Source: Arthrobacter sp. Leaf337
GTDB taxonomy: Bacteria > Actinomycetota > Actinomycetes > Actinomycetales > Micrococcaceae
Assembly: GCF_001423745.1 (NCBI RefSeq)
Contig: NZ_LMPC01000010.1
Coordinates: 16,356-80,355, forward strand
Length of the DNA: 64,000 nucleotides
Reading direction: 5' to 3'
Part shown: piece after piece, positions 1 through 8,987 of the stretch
How the letters are laid out: each line of letters opens with the position of its first letter
How positions within the stretch are numbered: position 1 is the stretch's first letter
Made by a program: the position numbers and the translations under genes
Notes under the pieces: generated by a model
Database searches by the model: none
The model's input: the letters and a program-made list of their open reading frames with translations, nothing else
Told to the model about the DNA's origin: nothing

Positions 1-58
1 GCGGGATCGCCCGTATGAAGTCCGTGCTTCGTCTGTATTGTGTCCGGTCAACGACGTC

Positions 59-88
59 TTGACAGGGGAATTTAGAGGTGGCCATATT
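59..88 (+). promoter_or_regulatory. Candidate promoter of the first SARP gene
   Basis: A TTGACA hexamer (59-64) is followed after 18 bases by CATATT (83-88), a reasonable -35/-10 pair about 40 bases before the ATG at 129. The call rests only on hexamer resemblance. Confidence 0.3.
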
Positions 89-128
89 GGGATGAATTCC
101 ACTAGCGTTCTGAAGGGGCGCCCGTGCC

Positions 129-908
129 ATGGGGATCTCCACAAATGGCCGACGGGTTTCGGTCATAGGCAGACTTGGATTGCATCCAATGATCCGATTG
201 TCCTTGCCTGGACGACGGATTCTGGCCTATCTCGCTCTGCACCCGGATGCAGTGACACGTGGAAGGGCAGCGGGCCAACTGTGGCCGGACCAGCCCGAGC
301 AGCACGCACGCGCCAATGTCCGCAGAGCACTGTGGCAGGTGCCGGAAGGGTGGATCGACTCCCTGGGGGAGGAACTGATGCTCCAAGCGGAAGTAGACCT
401 CCCCGGAGTGCGACTCACGGCCGCAAAATCACTTGAAGGACATGAGCTAACCCTCGAGGAGATCGGAACGCTGTCCGAAGACGTCCTGCCGGGCTGGCAC
501 GAGGAGTGGGCAACCCGTGCTCAGGACGCCTTTAGGCTACTCCGGGTGCAAGCTCTAGAGGCTGCCTGTCGGTCGATGGCAGCCGCTGGGCACCATGACC
601 TTGCCGCCCAAGCCGGACTCGCCGCACTCGCAGCCGAGCCCTTGCGGGAATCCGCCGCCGACGCCCTGATTTGCGCCCATTTACTGCAGGGCAACAGATA
701 CGAGGCTCTTCGCTGCTACCAGGAGTTTGCCCGGCACCTAAAAGATGAACTCGGCGTCCGCCCGGATCCCGCCCTTTCTGAGCGATTTGATGCCATAGCT
801 AGTTCCAAAGCCGAGCAAAACGGGGGAGAAATCCCGATGTCCCAGACAGCCGAGATCGAGCACCTCCGTGGCGAGACAGTAAGGGATTCCAGGCTGCCGG
901 GCCGATAG
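129..908 (+). CDS. SARP-like transcriptional regulator (winged helix + BTAD), first of three
   Basis: This 259-residue protein has the layout of a short Streptomyces-antibiotic-regulatory-protein activator. Residues about 10-90 fit the OmpR-like winged helix, including the LWPDQPEQHARANVRRALW stretch typical of SARPs. Residues about 95-235 fit the helical bacterial transcriptional activation domain, with the LPGWHEEW and EPLRESAADALI signatures and a GNRYEALRCYQEF repeat. SARPs bind direct repeats and recruit RNA polymerase. There is no ATPase or sensor extension, so it is the small type. The ATG at 129 was chosen because it leaves a complete winged helix. The last 35 residues look disordered. 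Two relatives lie at 15841 and 17504, and SARP-like repeats precede the tail operon at 19221, so a role in controlling that operon is plausible but not shown. Confidence 0.85.
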   Translation: MGISTNGRRVSVIGRLGLHPMIRLSLPGRRILAYLALHPDAVTRGRAAGQLWPDQPEQHARANVRRALWQVPEGWIDSLGEELMLQAEVDLPGVRLTAAKSLEGHELTLEEIGTLSEDVLPGWHEEWATRAQDAFRLLRVQALEAACRSMAAAGHHDLAAQAGLAALAAEPLRESAADALICAHLLQGNRYEALRCYQEFARHLKDELGVRPDPALSERFDAIASSKAEQNGGEIPMSQTAEIEHLRGETVRDSRLPGR

Positions 909-1125
909 GGGGAGCCAATATTGGATCTTGCAATGCGCTTGTGTCCTCGGTGAGAATGACGGATTCGATCCCCACGTGGACCTGGTTAGAACTCGTGTCT
1001 TTTGTGCTCCGAAAGCGCGTATGTGCAGATGGATCTGATAGTGAGGCGTGTCCGGGGGTCCGTCCCTGCGGCGGAACACCGCCCGGGCCGCCAGGACCAA
1101 TAGTGCTTCAACAGCTTTCTCCGGA
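909..1125. other. Intergenic stretch, convergent genes
   Basis: This stretch lies between the end of the rightward SARP gene and the end of the leftward 369-residue gene. I see no convincing gene and no clear terminator hairpin. Confidence 0.4.
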
Positions 1126-2235
1126 TCAAAGCATGCGGAGCGCTACGGGGACGTCCAGCTTGCCCACGGACTCCATGCTGAAGCCGGCGAAAGCGGCGTC
1201 GGCCTGGTCGACGCATGCCGTCATAGGCTGAACGATGCTCCGACCGAAACGGCAGGCCAAGACGGTCGCCTTGATCGAGATGAAGTCCGCAATTTGTGCA
1301 GCGTAGGCGATGGGTTTTCCGAGGATCTTGATGTCCGAGACGGTGAAGCCACTGCTCTCGGATACCTCGTAGACCGCCCGCACGGGGTGGGTTTTGTCTC
1401 CGCGCACATACTTCCAGTTGGCCTTGGGGTCGGATCCGTCCGGCGTTTGCCACCCGGCAACGGAGAGGTCGTTGAAGTACAGGCCTACCGGATTGGCCAG
1501 CGACAGGTCCGCTTTCATGCGAGCGACGGAATTCACCACACCGCCGATATGGGGATCGCTGTTGCGCTGGCGAGCGCCGTACTGGCCGCAGGCGATGAGT
1601 TCCTGCTCACCCGTAAGGAGGCGCCCGTTTTGTTCCCTGACAATAGTGGCTCCCGCGACCAGTTCGATCTCCGCGCCAAGGGTATTGGCTGCCTGGACGA
1701 GGTGCATTGCCCCGTTGACCGTGTCCGTGTTCCATCGGTTGCGGTGGATGTATTGGCCGGATCCATCGAACAGGTCCTCCTTCGTGACGCTGTCTTTGAC
1801 GAATTCCCGGTACAGGGCGACGACGGTGTCCGGACTGGTCCGGGACAAAACCTCCCAGTACTCCGGGCCTTCACAGGTGAAGTCGACTCTGGTGATCTTT
1901 CCGTCGGCATTGCGTGTGACGCTCCATTCGCAGTATTCGTCCTGGACGTCCCTGGAGGCGTCCGCGCTCTCCCACCTTTGTCTGTCGGACGTGGCCCGGA
2001 TCTTGACCTGGCGGGGGAAGGCGATCCAGCTGACGTCGTGGTCCACGGCGTCTGCGTCCGTATCGGCCTTGGTCAGGTTGTAGTACTGGGCCCGGGGGCT
2101 GTCGTTTGTGTGATCCGGGCGGCCCTGGATGGAACGGTCCGTGGTTTGGGAGATGTAGTCGTTCCACGCCTGACGCCCTGCGGCGTCCAGATCTGTCAGG
2201 TTTCCGGGAGGGTCGAAGCTGGCAAGGTGAGGCAT
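1126..2235 (-). CDS. Conserved-looking protein of unknown function (369 aa), second gene of a leftward pair
   Basis: I do not recognise the family. The protein has no signal peptide and no obvious membrane segment. It is rich in aromatic and charged residues (for example YYNLTKADTD, EYCEWSVTRN, GLYFNDLSVAGW) and looks like a folded soluble enzyme-like protein rather than a shadow. The ATG lies only 21 bases after the stop of the upstream 560-residue gene, so the two are almost certainly co-transcribed. A long opposite-strand open frame over this region lacks protein-like composition and was rejected. No catalytic motif could be assigned. Confidence 0.75.
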   Translation of the reverse strand: MPHLASFDPPGNLTDLDAAGRQAWNDYISQTTDRSIQGRPDHTNDSPRAQYYNLTKADTDADAVDHDVSWIAFPRQVKIRATSDRQRWESADASRDVQDEYCEWSVTRNADGKITRVDFTCEGPEYWEVLSRTSPDTVVALYREFVKDSVTKEDLFDGSGQYIHRNRWNTDTVNGAMHLVQAANTLGAEIELVAGATIVREQNGRLLTGEQELIACGQYGARQRNSDPHIGGVVNSVARMKADLSLANPVGLYFNDLSVAGWQTPDGSDPKANWKYVRGDKTHPVRAVYEVSESSGFTVSDIKILGKPIAYAAQIADFISIKATVLACRFGRSIVQPMTACVDQADAAFAGFSMESVGKLDVPVALRML

Positions 2236-2256
2236 ATGAGTTTTCCTTTCAGTGTG

Positions 2257-3939
2257 TCACTTCAGGTCAGGGGTTCTGGGGCCAACGGTGCCGTCGGGTC
2301 GTGTGTCCAGCAGAGGGGCGTTGGCGGGAATATTGGTGACGGGGAGAGTCAGGGTGAACTCATTGATTTTCATGGCCTTGAATTCGCGGCGACGGGATTC
2401 GGACAGACGGATATAGTCATCAACGCCCGCTGGGGTGGCGATTCGACGGTTCACGGAGGTCATGTAGTGTTCGATTTTTTGGGCAAATTCCTTAGGCCAT
2501 GCTTCGTCAGTCAGCATCCAGTAGGCGGCGAATTCGAACTCCGGCGACGTCTTGGTCAGGTGGCCGGCCGCGGTGACAATGGCGTCCGCAATCGTGGATG
2601 TCAGGACGTCCGGGGCGGTGGATCCTGTGGGACAGTACCTCATGAGTGCGGTTCTGCGGGCGCTGAAAAGGGGGTTGCAGAAGTCAACCATCAGCACGCA
2701 TGCGGCAAACTTGGCACTGATAGTCCCGGAGGCGACCAGGTGGTCTATCACGTTCAAGTCCTCGAAAGCCGGAACGGGAACGGCGAAAGCGAAGAAGCTG
2801 TCCCCTTTCCGGGTGAATCCCTCGGCTTCGAGGGCAAATTCGTATTTCGAGACGCCGTGCAGATAGTCCCCTCCGTTCATAGCGGGAAGGGATATGTCCG
2901 CAGGGATGGCCAAGGTGTTCAACAGCGCCTCGCTGTTGAACCACAAGCCCAGCGGCGGCGAGAAGGCTGCGTCCGCGCTTAGCGTTTTGAACTCGACAGG
3001 GCTGGTGGCCAGATTGACGGTCGTGCTGGTGCACAGTTGACGTAACAGCCAGTCGGGGTGTTCTATCGTTTCGCTCGCGGTCGCCGATCTCAGTCGGGCG
3101 ACGGTCCAGCGGTCGACGGCAGCCCGCACCGTCGTCTCCAGATCCTCGGCTCCGGTGAGCGGCGGCGACTGGTAATACGGGCTGGACCGGACAGGGCTGT
3201 CCGAGGCGAGCAGGATGGTCGAATTCTGCGACTGCCAGTGCATCCACGGCGCCGTCAGTTCCTTCATGACGACGCTGCCGTTGGCATGGCTGTCGAAGCA
3301 GGCCTGTCCGCGGGATTCCGGGGCCAGCGCGGTATAGGAATTACCGGACCACACCCAGGTCGCGTCGAGCCGCATGTAGTAGTTGAACACGCCGGCGGAA
3401 TCATCCCATGACGCTATCTGCAGAAAGGCCGCTTCCGACGCGTCTGCGGCACTCGTGCTGATCATGAGATCAGCCTTCGAATCGCCTCCGCGAACAATCG
3501 CGAAGCGAAAATCACGTTCCAGCTGCGGCGCCTCATCCGGCGGGATCTGTCCCGTCTCGCCTACCAGATACGACTTCACGCCCGGAACGGCGCCGGCGTC
3601 ATCCAAACCGGCCATGACGTCGCCGAGTGTTAGCGGGAAGAGGCCCTTGTTGAAGAACGTGGCAGCCATGGGATCATTCAGCCCGCTGCGCTGCTCAGGT
3701 TTCATCACCTCAGGCCCGGCGTCAACTCCCTGCACAAACCGGTAAAGGGTCGCAGGAGCAAGGATCTCCCGCGCCGCTGCCAGGTCGGCCGGTCCAGGCG
3801 GTTTCTCTGGCGGCGCCCAAGCCGTTGCCTTCCTCCGCTGGACGTATCCGTGTGCAGCGTTCATAGCCCGATTCCCCGCAATCGACTGATGCTTAAGGCT
3901 CAAATAAATCGCGCGCTCAGCCAACAGTGTAGGCTCCAA
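2257..3939 (-). CDS. Protein of unknown function (560 aa), first gene of a leftward pair
   Basis: I do not recognise this protein. It is soluble-looking, with no signal peptide or clear membrane helix, and has a mixed alpha/beta composition with many Trp and Phe residues (WVWSGNSYTALAPES, MHWQSQNSTILLA). The longest frame begins with a TTG at 3939. An ATG at 3864 (535 residues, MNAAHGYVQRR) is an alternative, with a GGGGA stretch 9-13 bases upstream, and the true start is undecided. The 369-residue gene follows after 21 bases. The gene diverges from the LodA-like operon starting at 4275, so the 335 bases between them should hold promoters for both directions. Confidence 0.75.
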   Translation of the reverse strand: MEPTLLAERAIYLSLKHQSIAGNRAMNAAHGYVQRRKATAWAPPEKPPGPADLAAAREILAPATLYRFVQGVDAGPEVMKPEQRSGLNDPMAATFFNKGLFPLTLGDVMAGLDDAGAVPGVKSYLVGETGQIPPDEAPQLERDFRFAIVRGGDSKADLMISTSAADASEAAFLQIASWDDSAGVFNYYMRLDATWVWSGNSYTALAPESRGQACFDSHANGSVVMKELTAPWMHWQSQNSTILLASDSPVRSSPYYQSPPLTGAEDLETTVRAAVDRWTVARLRSATASETIEHPDWLLRQLCTSTTVNLATSPVEFKTLSADAAFSPPLGLWFNSEALLNTLAIPADISLPAMNGGDYLHGVSKYEFALEAEGFTRKGDSFFAFAVPVPAFEDLNVIDHLVASGTISAKFAACVLMVDFCNPLFSARRTALMRYCPTGSTAPDVLTSTIADAIVTAAGHLTKTSPEFEFAAYWMLTDEAWPKEFAQKIEHYMTSVNRRIATPAGVDDYIRLSESRRREFKAMKINEFTLTLPVTNIPANAPLLDTRPDGTVGPRTPDLK

Positions 3940-4274
3940 CAGCCGATCCGGGAAGCATATTGACCGTGCACCGCAACGGGGCAGGGCCGTGAGCTGCGCC
4001 GCAAGCTCAATTCGGTGGAGTTATTGCCCGGATCGGGCGTGCCTCAAGACTTCCGAGGACAACGGGCTGCCGCAAAGTCGTTTGCAGATTCCACCGATAC
4101 CGGAAGGGAAGCTTCAGTGACGACCAAATTCCTCTTTGCACCCGTGACCCGCGCGGCTACACCGTCAGTAGGAGCATCGGGGAAACCCCGGGGAAAGTTG
4201 ACCCCTGGGCGGAAGCCTTGACCCTCCGCGGCAACCGTGAGAGCCTCTACTGCACCAGATCCTAGGAGGGCGCA
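3940..4274. promoter_or_regulatory. Divergent intergenic region with hairpin-rich leader before the quinocofactor-type operon
   Basis: This gap separates two divergent transcripts. Its right half can fold into successive small hairpins: CCCCGGGG (4186-4193) with CCCCTGGG (4202-4209, one mismatch), then GCGGA (4209-4213) with TCCGC (4225-4229), then CGG-CAA-CCG (4229-4237). A strong ribosome site, AGGAGGG, lies just before the GTG at 4275. No known riboswitch class could be matched. A short open frame at 4015-4221 has no protein-like character. Confidence 0.35.
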
Positions 4275-5693
4275 GTGGCCGGAGACCAGGTCATGTTGGC
4301 GGAGGTTTGGCTGCTACCACCGCTTGGCATTGCGCGGCTCGGCCCGTCGCCGATTCCCTGCCCGAACTTCCAGTGGGGGCCCAATGATGTGGGCCCTCGG
4401 GGAACCGGCAAGACGACAATTCTCCCGGCAGAGACGCTGCACGTCGCACAAGACGGAACTATCACCGCAGGGGTGCCGGAGGCGGTCTCTTTTCGCGATG
4501 AAGTGGGTATCCGCCCCGTTTGCACATTCTTCGAGTTGCATGGCCGCTGGACCGAGGGTGGCCAGGAGGCGACCGGTCCGATCACCGTTTCGCTGCTTAA
4601 CCAGGCGGGTATCTCGATCGGCGACGTCACGTGGACCGTCGATGTAGCCAACATGAAGGCATACCACATGACCCTCGTCGACGGTGACAAGATCGCAGCT
4701 CATCTGGAGCTCCGTGGTGACGAGACCACTCGCCGCCCGCTCATGGGTCATTCACCACCAGATGCCCCGCAACCGTTGGTCCATGATGATGTCCCACTGC
4801 CGCTCGGCAGCGTGCAGGTGACCAAGACAACTGCCGATTTCCCCGAGCTGCGACTCCTATTTACCCCCGCAGCCGGACATGTGTACGCTCCGACCGACCT
4901 TGACGAACGGAGCATGGAGTATCCGATCCCCGGGGAGCACCGGATACTCAACCCGGCAGCGCAGTGGGCAGGGTTCAGCCTGGTCGAGGACCCGAGAACG
5001 AACCCGGGCGGGCTTTTCGCCACCGACGACCAAGGCCGAAGCCTGGGTTTCATCGACGACGTCTGCGACGGGCTGGTGCGCTGTGCAGTGCCCGGGCTTC
5101 CGCCAGCGCGCGCGCGTGTGGCCGTCGGTCCTCCGAGGTATGCTCCGGATCGCCGACCCATTGTCTCGCTCGCCGACGGCTTCACGGATCGAGTGAAAAG
5201 GCTGGACGTCTCCGACCCTGCTTTTGTAGAGGACTTCGAGTCGACAACGCACGAGGTCCGGGACCTGATGGAACGGGTCTGGGAGACCATGGCTCTGGTG
5301 AATGTGGACTTTCAGAACGAACGTGCCCGGGCCGAGAACAGGGGCGTGGCTGCGTCCATGGGCCTACCCCCGGAAGCAGCGGCCGACAAAGCGTTCAAGC
5401 GCCCGGATGCGATCGCTGAACGCCCTCTTCCGCTCACGGAAATCGGTCGGCTGCAGCACCATCGCTTGCTATCCCTCGAAGTCTTCGAAGACATGCTCCG
5501 CGAGCGACCGGATCTCATCGATCGCGTGATCCGTCCCCCCGGTACGTCCGACAACTACTACGACCGCCGGATGCCCGCGCTCTTTCGGGGGTCCGACCGC
5601 CACCCCATGCACCTGACCCGACGCCAGTACGATCTGTTGCGCGCCTGGGCTGCCCGGTTGCGGCGTGACTCAGAGGAAGGAACCTTCACGTGA
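4275..5693 (+). CDS. LodA/GoxA-like protein, N-terminal half only
   Basis: The N-terminus contains the block PPLGIARLGPSP, closely like the opening segment of CTQ-dependent amino-acid oxidases of the LodA/GoxA family (PxIGIARxGxSP). The family is about 700-800 residues; this protein is 472 residues and I do not find in it the C-terminal Trp-bearing PWQ segment. That segment appears in the protein encoded at 7080, so the enzyme looks split over two genes. In LodA the cysteine tryptophylquinone acts in oxidative deamination of lysine; the substrate here is unknown. The GTG at 4275 has AGGAGGG four bases upstream. Its stop overlaps the GTG of the radical SAM gene by four bases. The LodA link rests on short motifs, so an uncharacterised relative is possible. 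Confidence 0.65.
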   Translation: MAGDQVMLAEVWLLPPLGIARLGPSPIPCPNFQWGPNDVGPRGTGKTTILPAETLHVAQDGTITAGVPEAVSFRDEVGIRPVCTFFELHGRWTEGGQEATGPITVSLLNQAGISIGDVTWTVDVANMKAYHMTLVDGDKIAAHLELRGDETTRRPLMGHSPPDAPQPLVHDDVPLPLGSVQVTKTTADFPELRLLFTPAAGHVYAPTDLDERSMEYPIPGEHRILNPAAQWAGFSLVEDPRTNPGGLFATDDQGRSLGFIDDVCDGLVRCAVPGLPPARARVAVGPPRYAPDRRPIVSLADGFTDRVKRLDVSDPAFVEDFESTTHEVRDLMERVWETMALVNVDFQNERARAENRGVAASMGLPPEAAADKAFKRPDAIAERPLPLTEIGRLQHHRLLSLEVFEDMLRERPDLIDRVIRPPGTSDNYYDRRMPALFRGSDRHPMHLTRRQYDLLRAWAARLRRDSEEGTFT

Positions 5694-7072
5694 ATCCGAG
5701 GACCGAGGAAGAAGGCATAAACGTGAATCTGAGGACCGAGCTGAGGCCGTTCAGTAGCTCCGCAGGAGAGCACGTGCTGGTTGTGGATGGCAGCCGCATC
5801 TACGACTTGGACGAGACCACCGCCGCGGCGCTCACCCGCGCACTTGACGGGCAGGGCGACGCAACCGAACTCAACCGGATCTTCGCTCTGGACTCGACGA
5901 AGCGGCGCATTGACGGCACGCCGTTGGCCCCGCCCCCCTTGCATGCGATCTCGCTGACCGTCGCCCAGAGCTGCAACATGGGATGCGGCTACTGCTATGC
6001 CGACGAGGGACGCTTCGGTGGGGCTCGTCGCATGATGTGCGAGGAAACGGCCCGAGCCACCGTTGACAGGCTGCTGGCTGAAGCAGCGCCGGGCGCTACG
6101 GTCGTCGTCGGTTTTATGGGTGGCGAGCCCCTGCTCAACCGCCGCGTGGTCCACGCCACCGCGCGGTATGCAGTGCAGGCCGCCGCGGCGTCCGGTCATG
6201 CCGTTCGGTTCACGATCACGACGAACGGCACAGTACTCAAGGAAGAGGACGTGAAGCTGTTCTCGGAGCTACCCTTCACGGTGGCAGTCAGTCTCGATGG
6301 CGACCGCGCGATGCATGATGCGACGCGGCCGTTGCTCGGCGGCGGCAGCTCCTACGACCGGCTGATTGCCGGCATGCGGTTGTTCGAGCGCCACGGCCGG
6401 CCCCAACACCTTGCCGCGCGCGTCACGGTCACTCCACCCCTGATCGACAAGCTGGGCGACGTGCTCGAGCACGGCATTGGCCTCGGCTTCGACGAGGTCG
6501 GGTTCGCCGCCGTGCTGAGCTCTCCCGACCCGCGGCTCGCCCTTGGGGGTGAGGACTTTCCCCGGCTGTTGAACGCAATGGTCAACTGTGGTGAAACCGC
6601 CCTGGCAGAGTTGAAGGCGGGACGTAGCTACCCGTTCGGCAACTTCGAGACCGCACTCGGAGAGCTGCATCGCGGAAGTCACAGGCCGTATCCCTGCGGC
6701 GCAGCAGCCGGATACCTCAGCGCAAGCTCCGACGGCGGCCTCTTCGCCTGCCATCGCTTCGTCGACGACCCGAAGTTCGCCATGGGCGACGTACGCACGG
6801 GCCCGGACCACGGTGCGCGGGCGTTGATGCTGGCGGAACGCCATGTCGACCGGATGGACCCGTGCCGGCAGTGCTGGGCCCGCTACCTCTGCGGTGGAGG
6901 TTGCCATCACGAGGTCGTCAGCCGTGGCCGGCCGGGCTGCGACTACATTCGAGGCTGGTTGCAGTTCTGCCTGCGCGCCTACGTCGAGCTGCTCGACAGC
7001 CGGCCGGAGTACTTCGTGAACGGCCGACCGGAGCAGCTCACACCCCTCAGCACTGCTACGACCTTCGACTAG
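5690..7072 (+). CDS. Radical SAM/SPASM peptide maturase
   Basis: The 460-residue protein has the radical SAM cluster motif CxxxCxxC at C95-C99-C102 (SCNMGCGYCY) and a MGGEPLLN segment typical of the SAM-binding region. Its C-terminal Cys-rich tail (PCRQCWARYLCGGGCHH, with further Cys before the end) is a SPASM domain for auxiliary iron-sulfur clusters. SPASM enzymes modify ribosomally made peptides or proteins; QhpD of quinohemoprotein amine dehydrogenase is the functional analogue suggested by the neighbouring genes. The likely substrate is one of the two flanking LodA-like halves (inference). The start codon region is duplicated: GTGs at 5690 and 5723 begin near-identical 18-base segments, each with its own purine-rich ribosome site, so the protein may begin at either. 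Confidence 0.85.
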   Translation: MNPRTEEEGINVNLRTELRPFSSSAGEHVLVVDGSRIYDLDETTAAALTRALDGQGDATELNRIFALDSTKRRIDGTPLAPPPLHAISLTVAQSCNMGCGYCYADEGRFGGARRMMCEETARATVDRLLAEAAPGATVVVGFMGGEPLLNRRVVHATARYAVQAAAASGHAVRFTITTNGTVLKEEDVKLFSELPFTVAVSLDGDRAMHDATRPLLGGGSSYDRLIAGMRLFERHGRPQHLAARVTVTPPLIDKLGDVLEHGIGLGFDEVGFAAVLSSPDPRLALGGEDFPRLLNAMVNCGETALAELKAGRSYPFGNFETALGELHRGSHRPYPCGAAAGYLSASSDGGLFACHRFVDDPKFAMGDVRTGPDHGARALMLAERHVDRMDPCRQCWARYLCGGGCHHEVVSRGRPGCDYIRGWLQFCLRAYVELLDSRPEYFVNGRPEQLTPLSTATTFD

Positions 7073-7079
7073 GAGAATC

Positions 7080-8987
7080 ATGGCCGACTCCGTACCGGAC
7101 CCTTTCGCCAACAAGGTCTACCCGCGGAACCTGACGGCGCGCGCCGACCAGATCGTGCGCGGCAACTCCGCCTCGACACGGCCGGAGAGCGGGGTGGACA
7201 ACTGCTATCCAGGCCTGGAAATCGACCAGCGGAACCTGGACCGACGTTTCTTCCCGGGGTTGCGCTTTGCCTTCCACCGCGGCGACGGGGCGCTGCTCGA
7301 GGCTTGCGAAGCCGGTTTCGGCGATCTCAGTGACAAGGACCTGCCGCTGTGGTTGTGGACGGTGGTTGGGTTCACCACGGCCGAGCAGCAGTCGCCTCCG
7401 GTGATCGGATGCAACGGCCTCGGAGGCCTCGATGTGTGGCGGCGCGTTCACGATCTGCTGCCCGGGCGGATCGCGGTCATTCTCGGCCCTGAGCCTGGGT
7501 TCTCCGCCGAAGCGTCCCGAGCTGCGTTCGATGACCTCGTGGCAACGTTCGATGATGGGCAGCCCCGTGTTCGACGAGGATCAGACGGTTTAGTCCTCTC
7601 CGTGGCTCTGGTCGGCGAGCGCGCCGCCTACCTTGACGAAGGTGGTGTCCTCGAGGAGGTGTTCGAACCCGGAGAGCTGACGAGCACGCTCTGTGCGCCC
7701 TGGCAGTACGACTTCAATGACTGCGGCTGCTTCTACTGGGCAGCAAGCAAACCTGACGTGGTGACAAGCGTCGATGGCAAGCATAAGTACCTCAACTTCC
7801 AACGAAGCGACCGCACCACCAGCCCGCCGGCCGACGTGCCCCCAGCTGACTTCGAGAGCTGGGCTCAGGTTCGACGGCAGCAGGAGCTCGGATACTCCGA
7901 GCTCATCGCAGGGGCGTGGAACGAGTTGCCGATTGTGCTTAACGACCGTGAGAGCGAGACCTTCGTCCCTCCGCCCGCGCCCAAAGTCGATGAGCTGTGG
8001 GACCGTGACCGCGTCGTGCGTGAGCTGACCTATCTGGCGACTGTTGAGCACGCTCTCTGTGTCGAGTACTTATATTCGCACTATTCGGTCAAGGCGCCGA
8101 TGACGCTGGACTCGGCCGCCGACGCAGGGGAACGGGCCCGCTTCGCCGCCGCATACGAGGTGTTCAGGGTCGCGATCGACGAGATGCACCACATGCGGTG
8201 GGCCAATGAGGCACTCGCGCTGTTGCAGGCTCCCCCGTCAGTCGGCCGTGCGTCCAAGCTTGGGCGGCAGTTGGACCAGCCGTTCAAGCTGGAGCGGCTG
8301 ACGCCTGCGCAGCTCGACTGGTACATCGATGTGGAGGCGCCCAGCCAGTCCATCAATGAAGGCCTCGACGGGATGTACGTGCAACTGCACGTAAGCATCG
8401 TGCGTCAGCCCGAGCTGTTCCCCGAACAGGAACGACTGGTGCCGCTGATCAAGCTGATCATCGACGAAGGCGAAGAGCACTACGAACGGTTCAAGGCGGT
8501 GAAGCGCCATCTGGCGCCGATGCAGGTTGACGAATACTTGCATCCGCTGGCTGCCGCCAGCCCCGGGACTTCCGAGGCGAGGCTGGCGCAGCTGAGCGAC
8601 CAGAACTACGCGATCCTGATCGGGTTGCTGCAGGAGACGTTCGCGCTAGGTGACCTTGCCGCCGGACTGATGATCGAGCAGGCGCGCCGGGCTATGCACA
8701 ACCTCCACGAGACCAACCATTTCCTGGCGGCGCGGGGCATCGCGCCACCGTTCACCTTGCCGCCGGACCGGCCACCGGTCGAACCGTGGACGGGTGGGCA
8801 ACCGGACGCAGGGGCGCGGAAGGCGGCGTCGGATCGGCTCCTGCAGCTCAGCGAGGAGAGCTTCGCCTCGCTGGAGGAGGCGCTGCAGGGGACGGAGGCG
8901 CCTGACGAGATTGCCTTAGTCGAGCGGCAGCGGCCGGTGCTCGAAGAGCTGTTCGCCGCAACGCAGCGGATCATTCAGGAGGCCTAG
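7080..8987 (+). CDS. Fusion: LodA-like CTQ-half + ferritin-like (VioB-type) diiron domain
   Basis: Residues about 40-230 carry motifs reminiscent of the catalytic C-terminal half of LodA-type oxidases: NCYPGLEID near residue 41 (compare the PFxPGIE block) and CAPWQYDFNDCGCFYW at 205-220, like the PWQADF...WPA block holding the quinone tryptophan. C42 and W208 are the best CTQ candidates. Residues about 305-600 are a ferritin-like four-helix domain with EYLYSHYS, DEMHHMRWANEA and DEGEEHYERFK helices supplying Glu/His diiron ligands, as in VioB-type iminophenyl-pyruvate dimer synthases. The ATG at 7080 has an AGGAG site and starts seven bases after the maturase gene. No such fusion is known to me. 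The ferritin part is secure; the LodA part is probable. Confidence 0.7.
   Translation: MADSVPDPFANKVYPRNLTARADQIVRGNSASTRPESGVDNCYPGLEIDQRNLDRRFFPGLRFAFHRGDGALLEACEAGFGDLSDKDLPLWLWTVVGFTTAEQQSPPVIGCNGLGGLDVWRRVHDLLPGRIAVILGPEPGFSAEASRAAFDDLVATFDDGQPRVRRGSDGLVLSVALVGERAAYLDEGGVLEEVFEPGELTSTLCAPWQYDFNDCGCFYWAASKPDVVTSVDGKHKYLNFQRSDRTTSPPADVPPADFESWAQVRRQQELGYSELIAGAWNELPIVLNDRESETFVPPPAPKVDELWDRDRVVRELTYLATVEHALCVEYLYSHYSVKAPMTLDSAADAGERARFAAAYEVFRVAIDEMHHMRWANEALALLQAPPSVGRASKLGRQLDQPFKLERLTPAQLDWYIDVEAPSQSINEGLDGMYVQLHVSIVRQPELFPEQERLVPLIKLIIDEGEEHYERFKAVKRHLAPMQVDEYLHPLAAASPGTSEARLAQLSDQNYAILIGLLQETFALGDLAAGLMIEQARRAMHNLHETNHFLAARGIAPPFTLPPDRPPVEPWTGGQPDAGARKAASDRLLQLSEESFASLEEALQGTEAPDEIALVERQRPVLEELFAATQRIIQEA

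Noticed and set aside
1048..2982. Long forward open frame (644 codons) opposite the two leftward unknown genes
   Set aside because: It spans two reverse genes with better composition and starts, and its translation is Gly/Val/Arg-biased shadow sequence.
4180..4250. Leader before the LodA-like gene as a SAM-family riboswitch
   Set aside because: A GGCAACC-like string and hairpins are present, but the conserved core and pseudoknot of the SAM classes could not be laid out.
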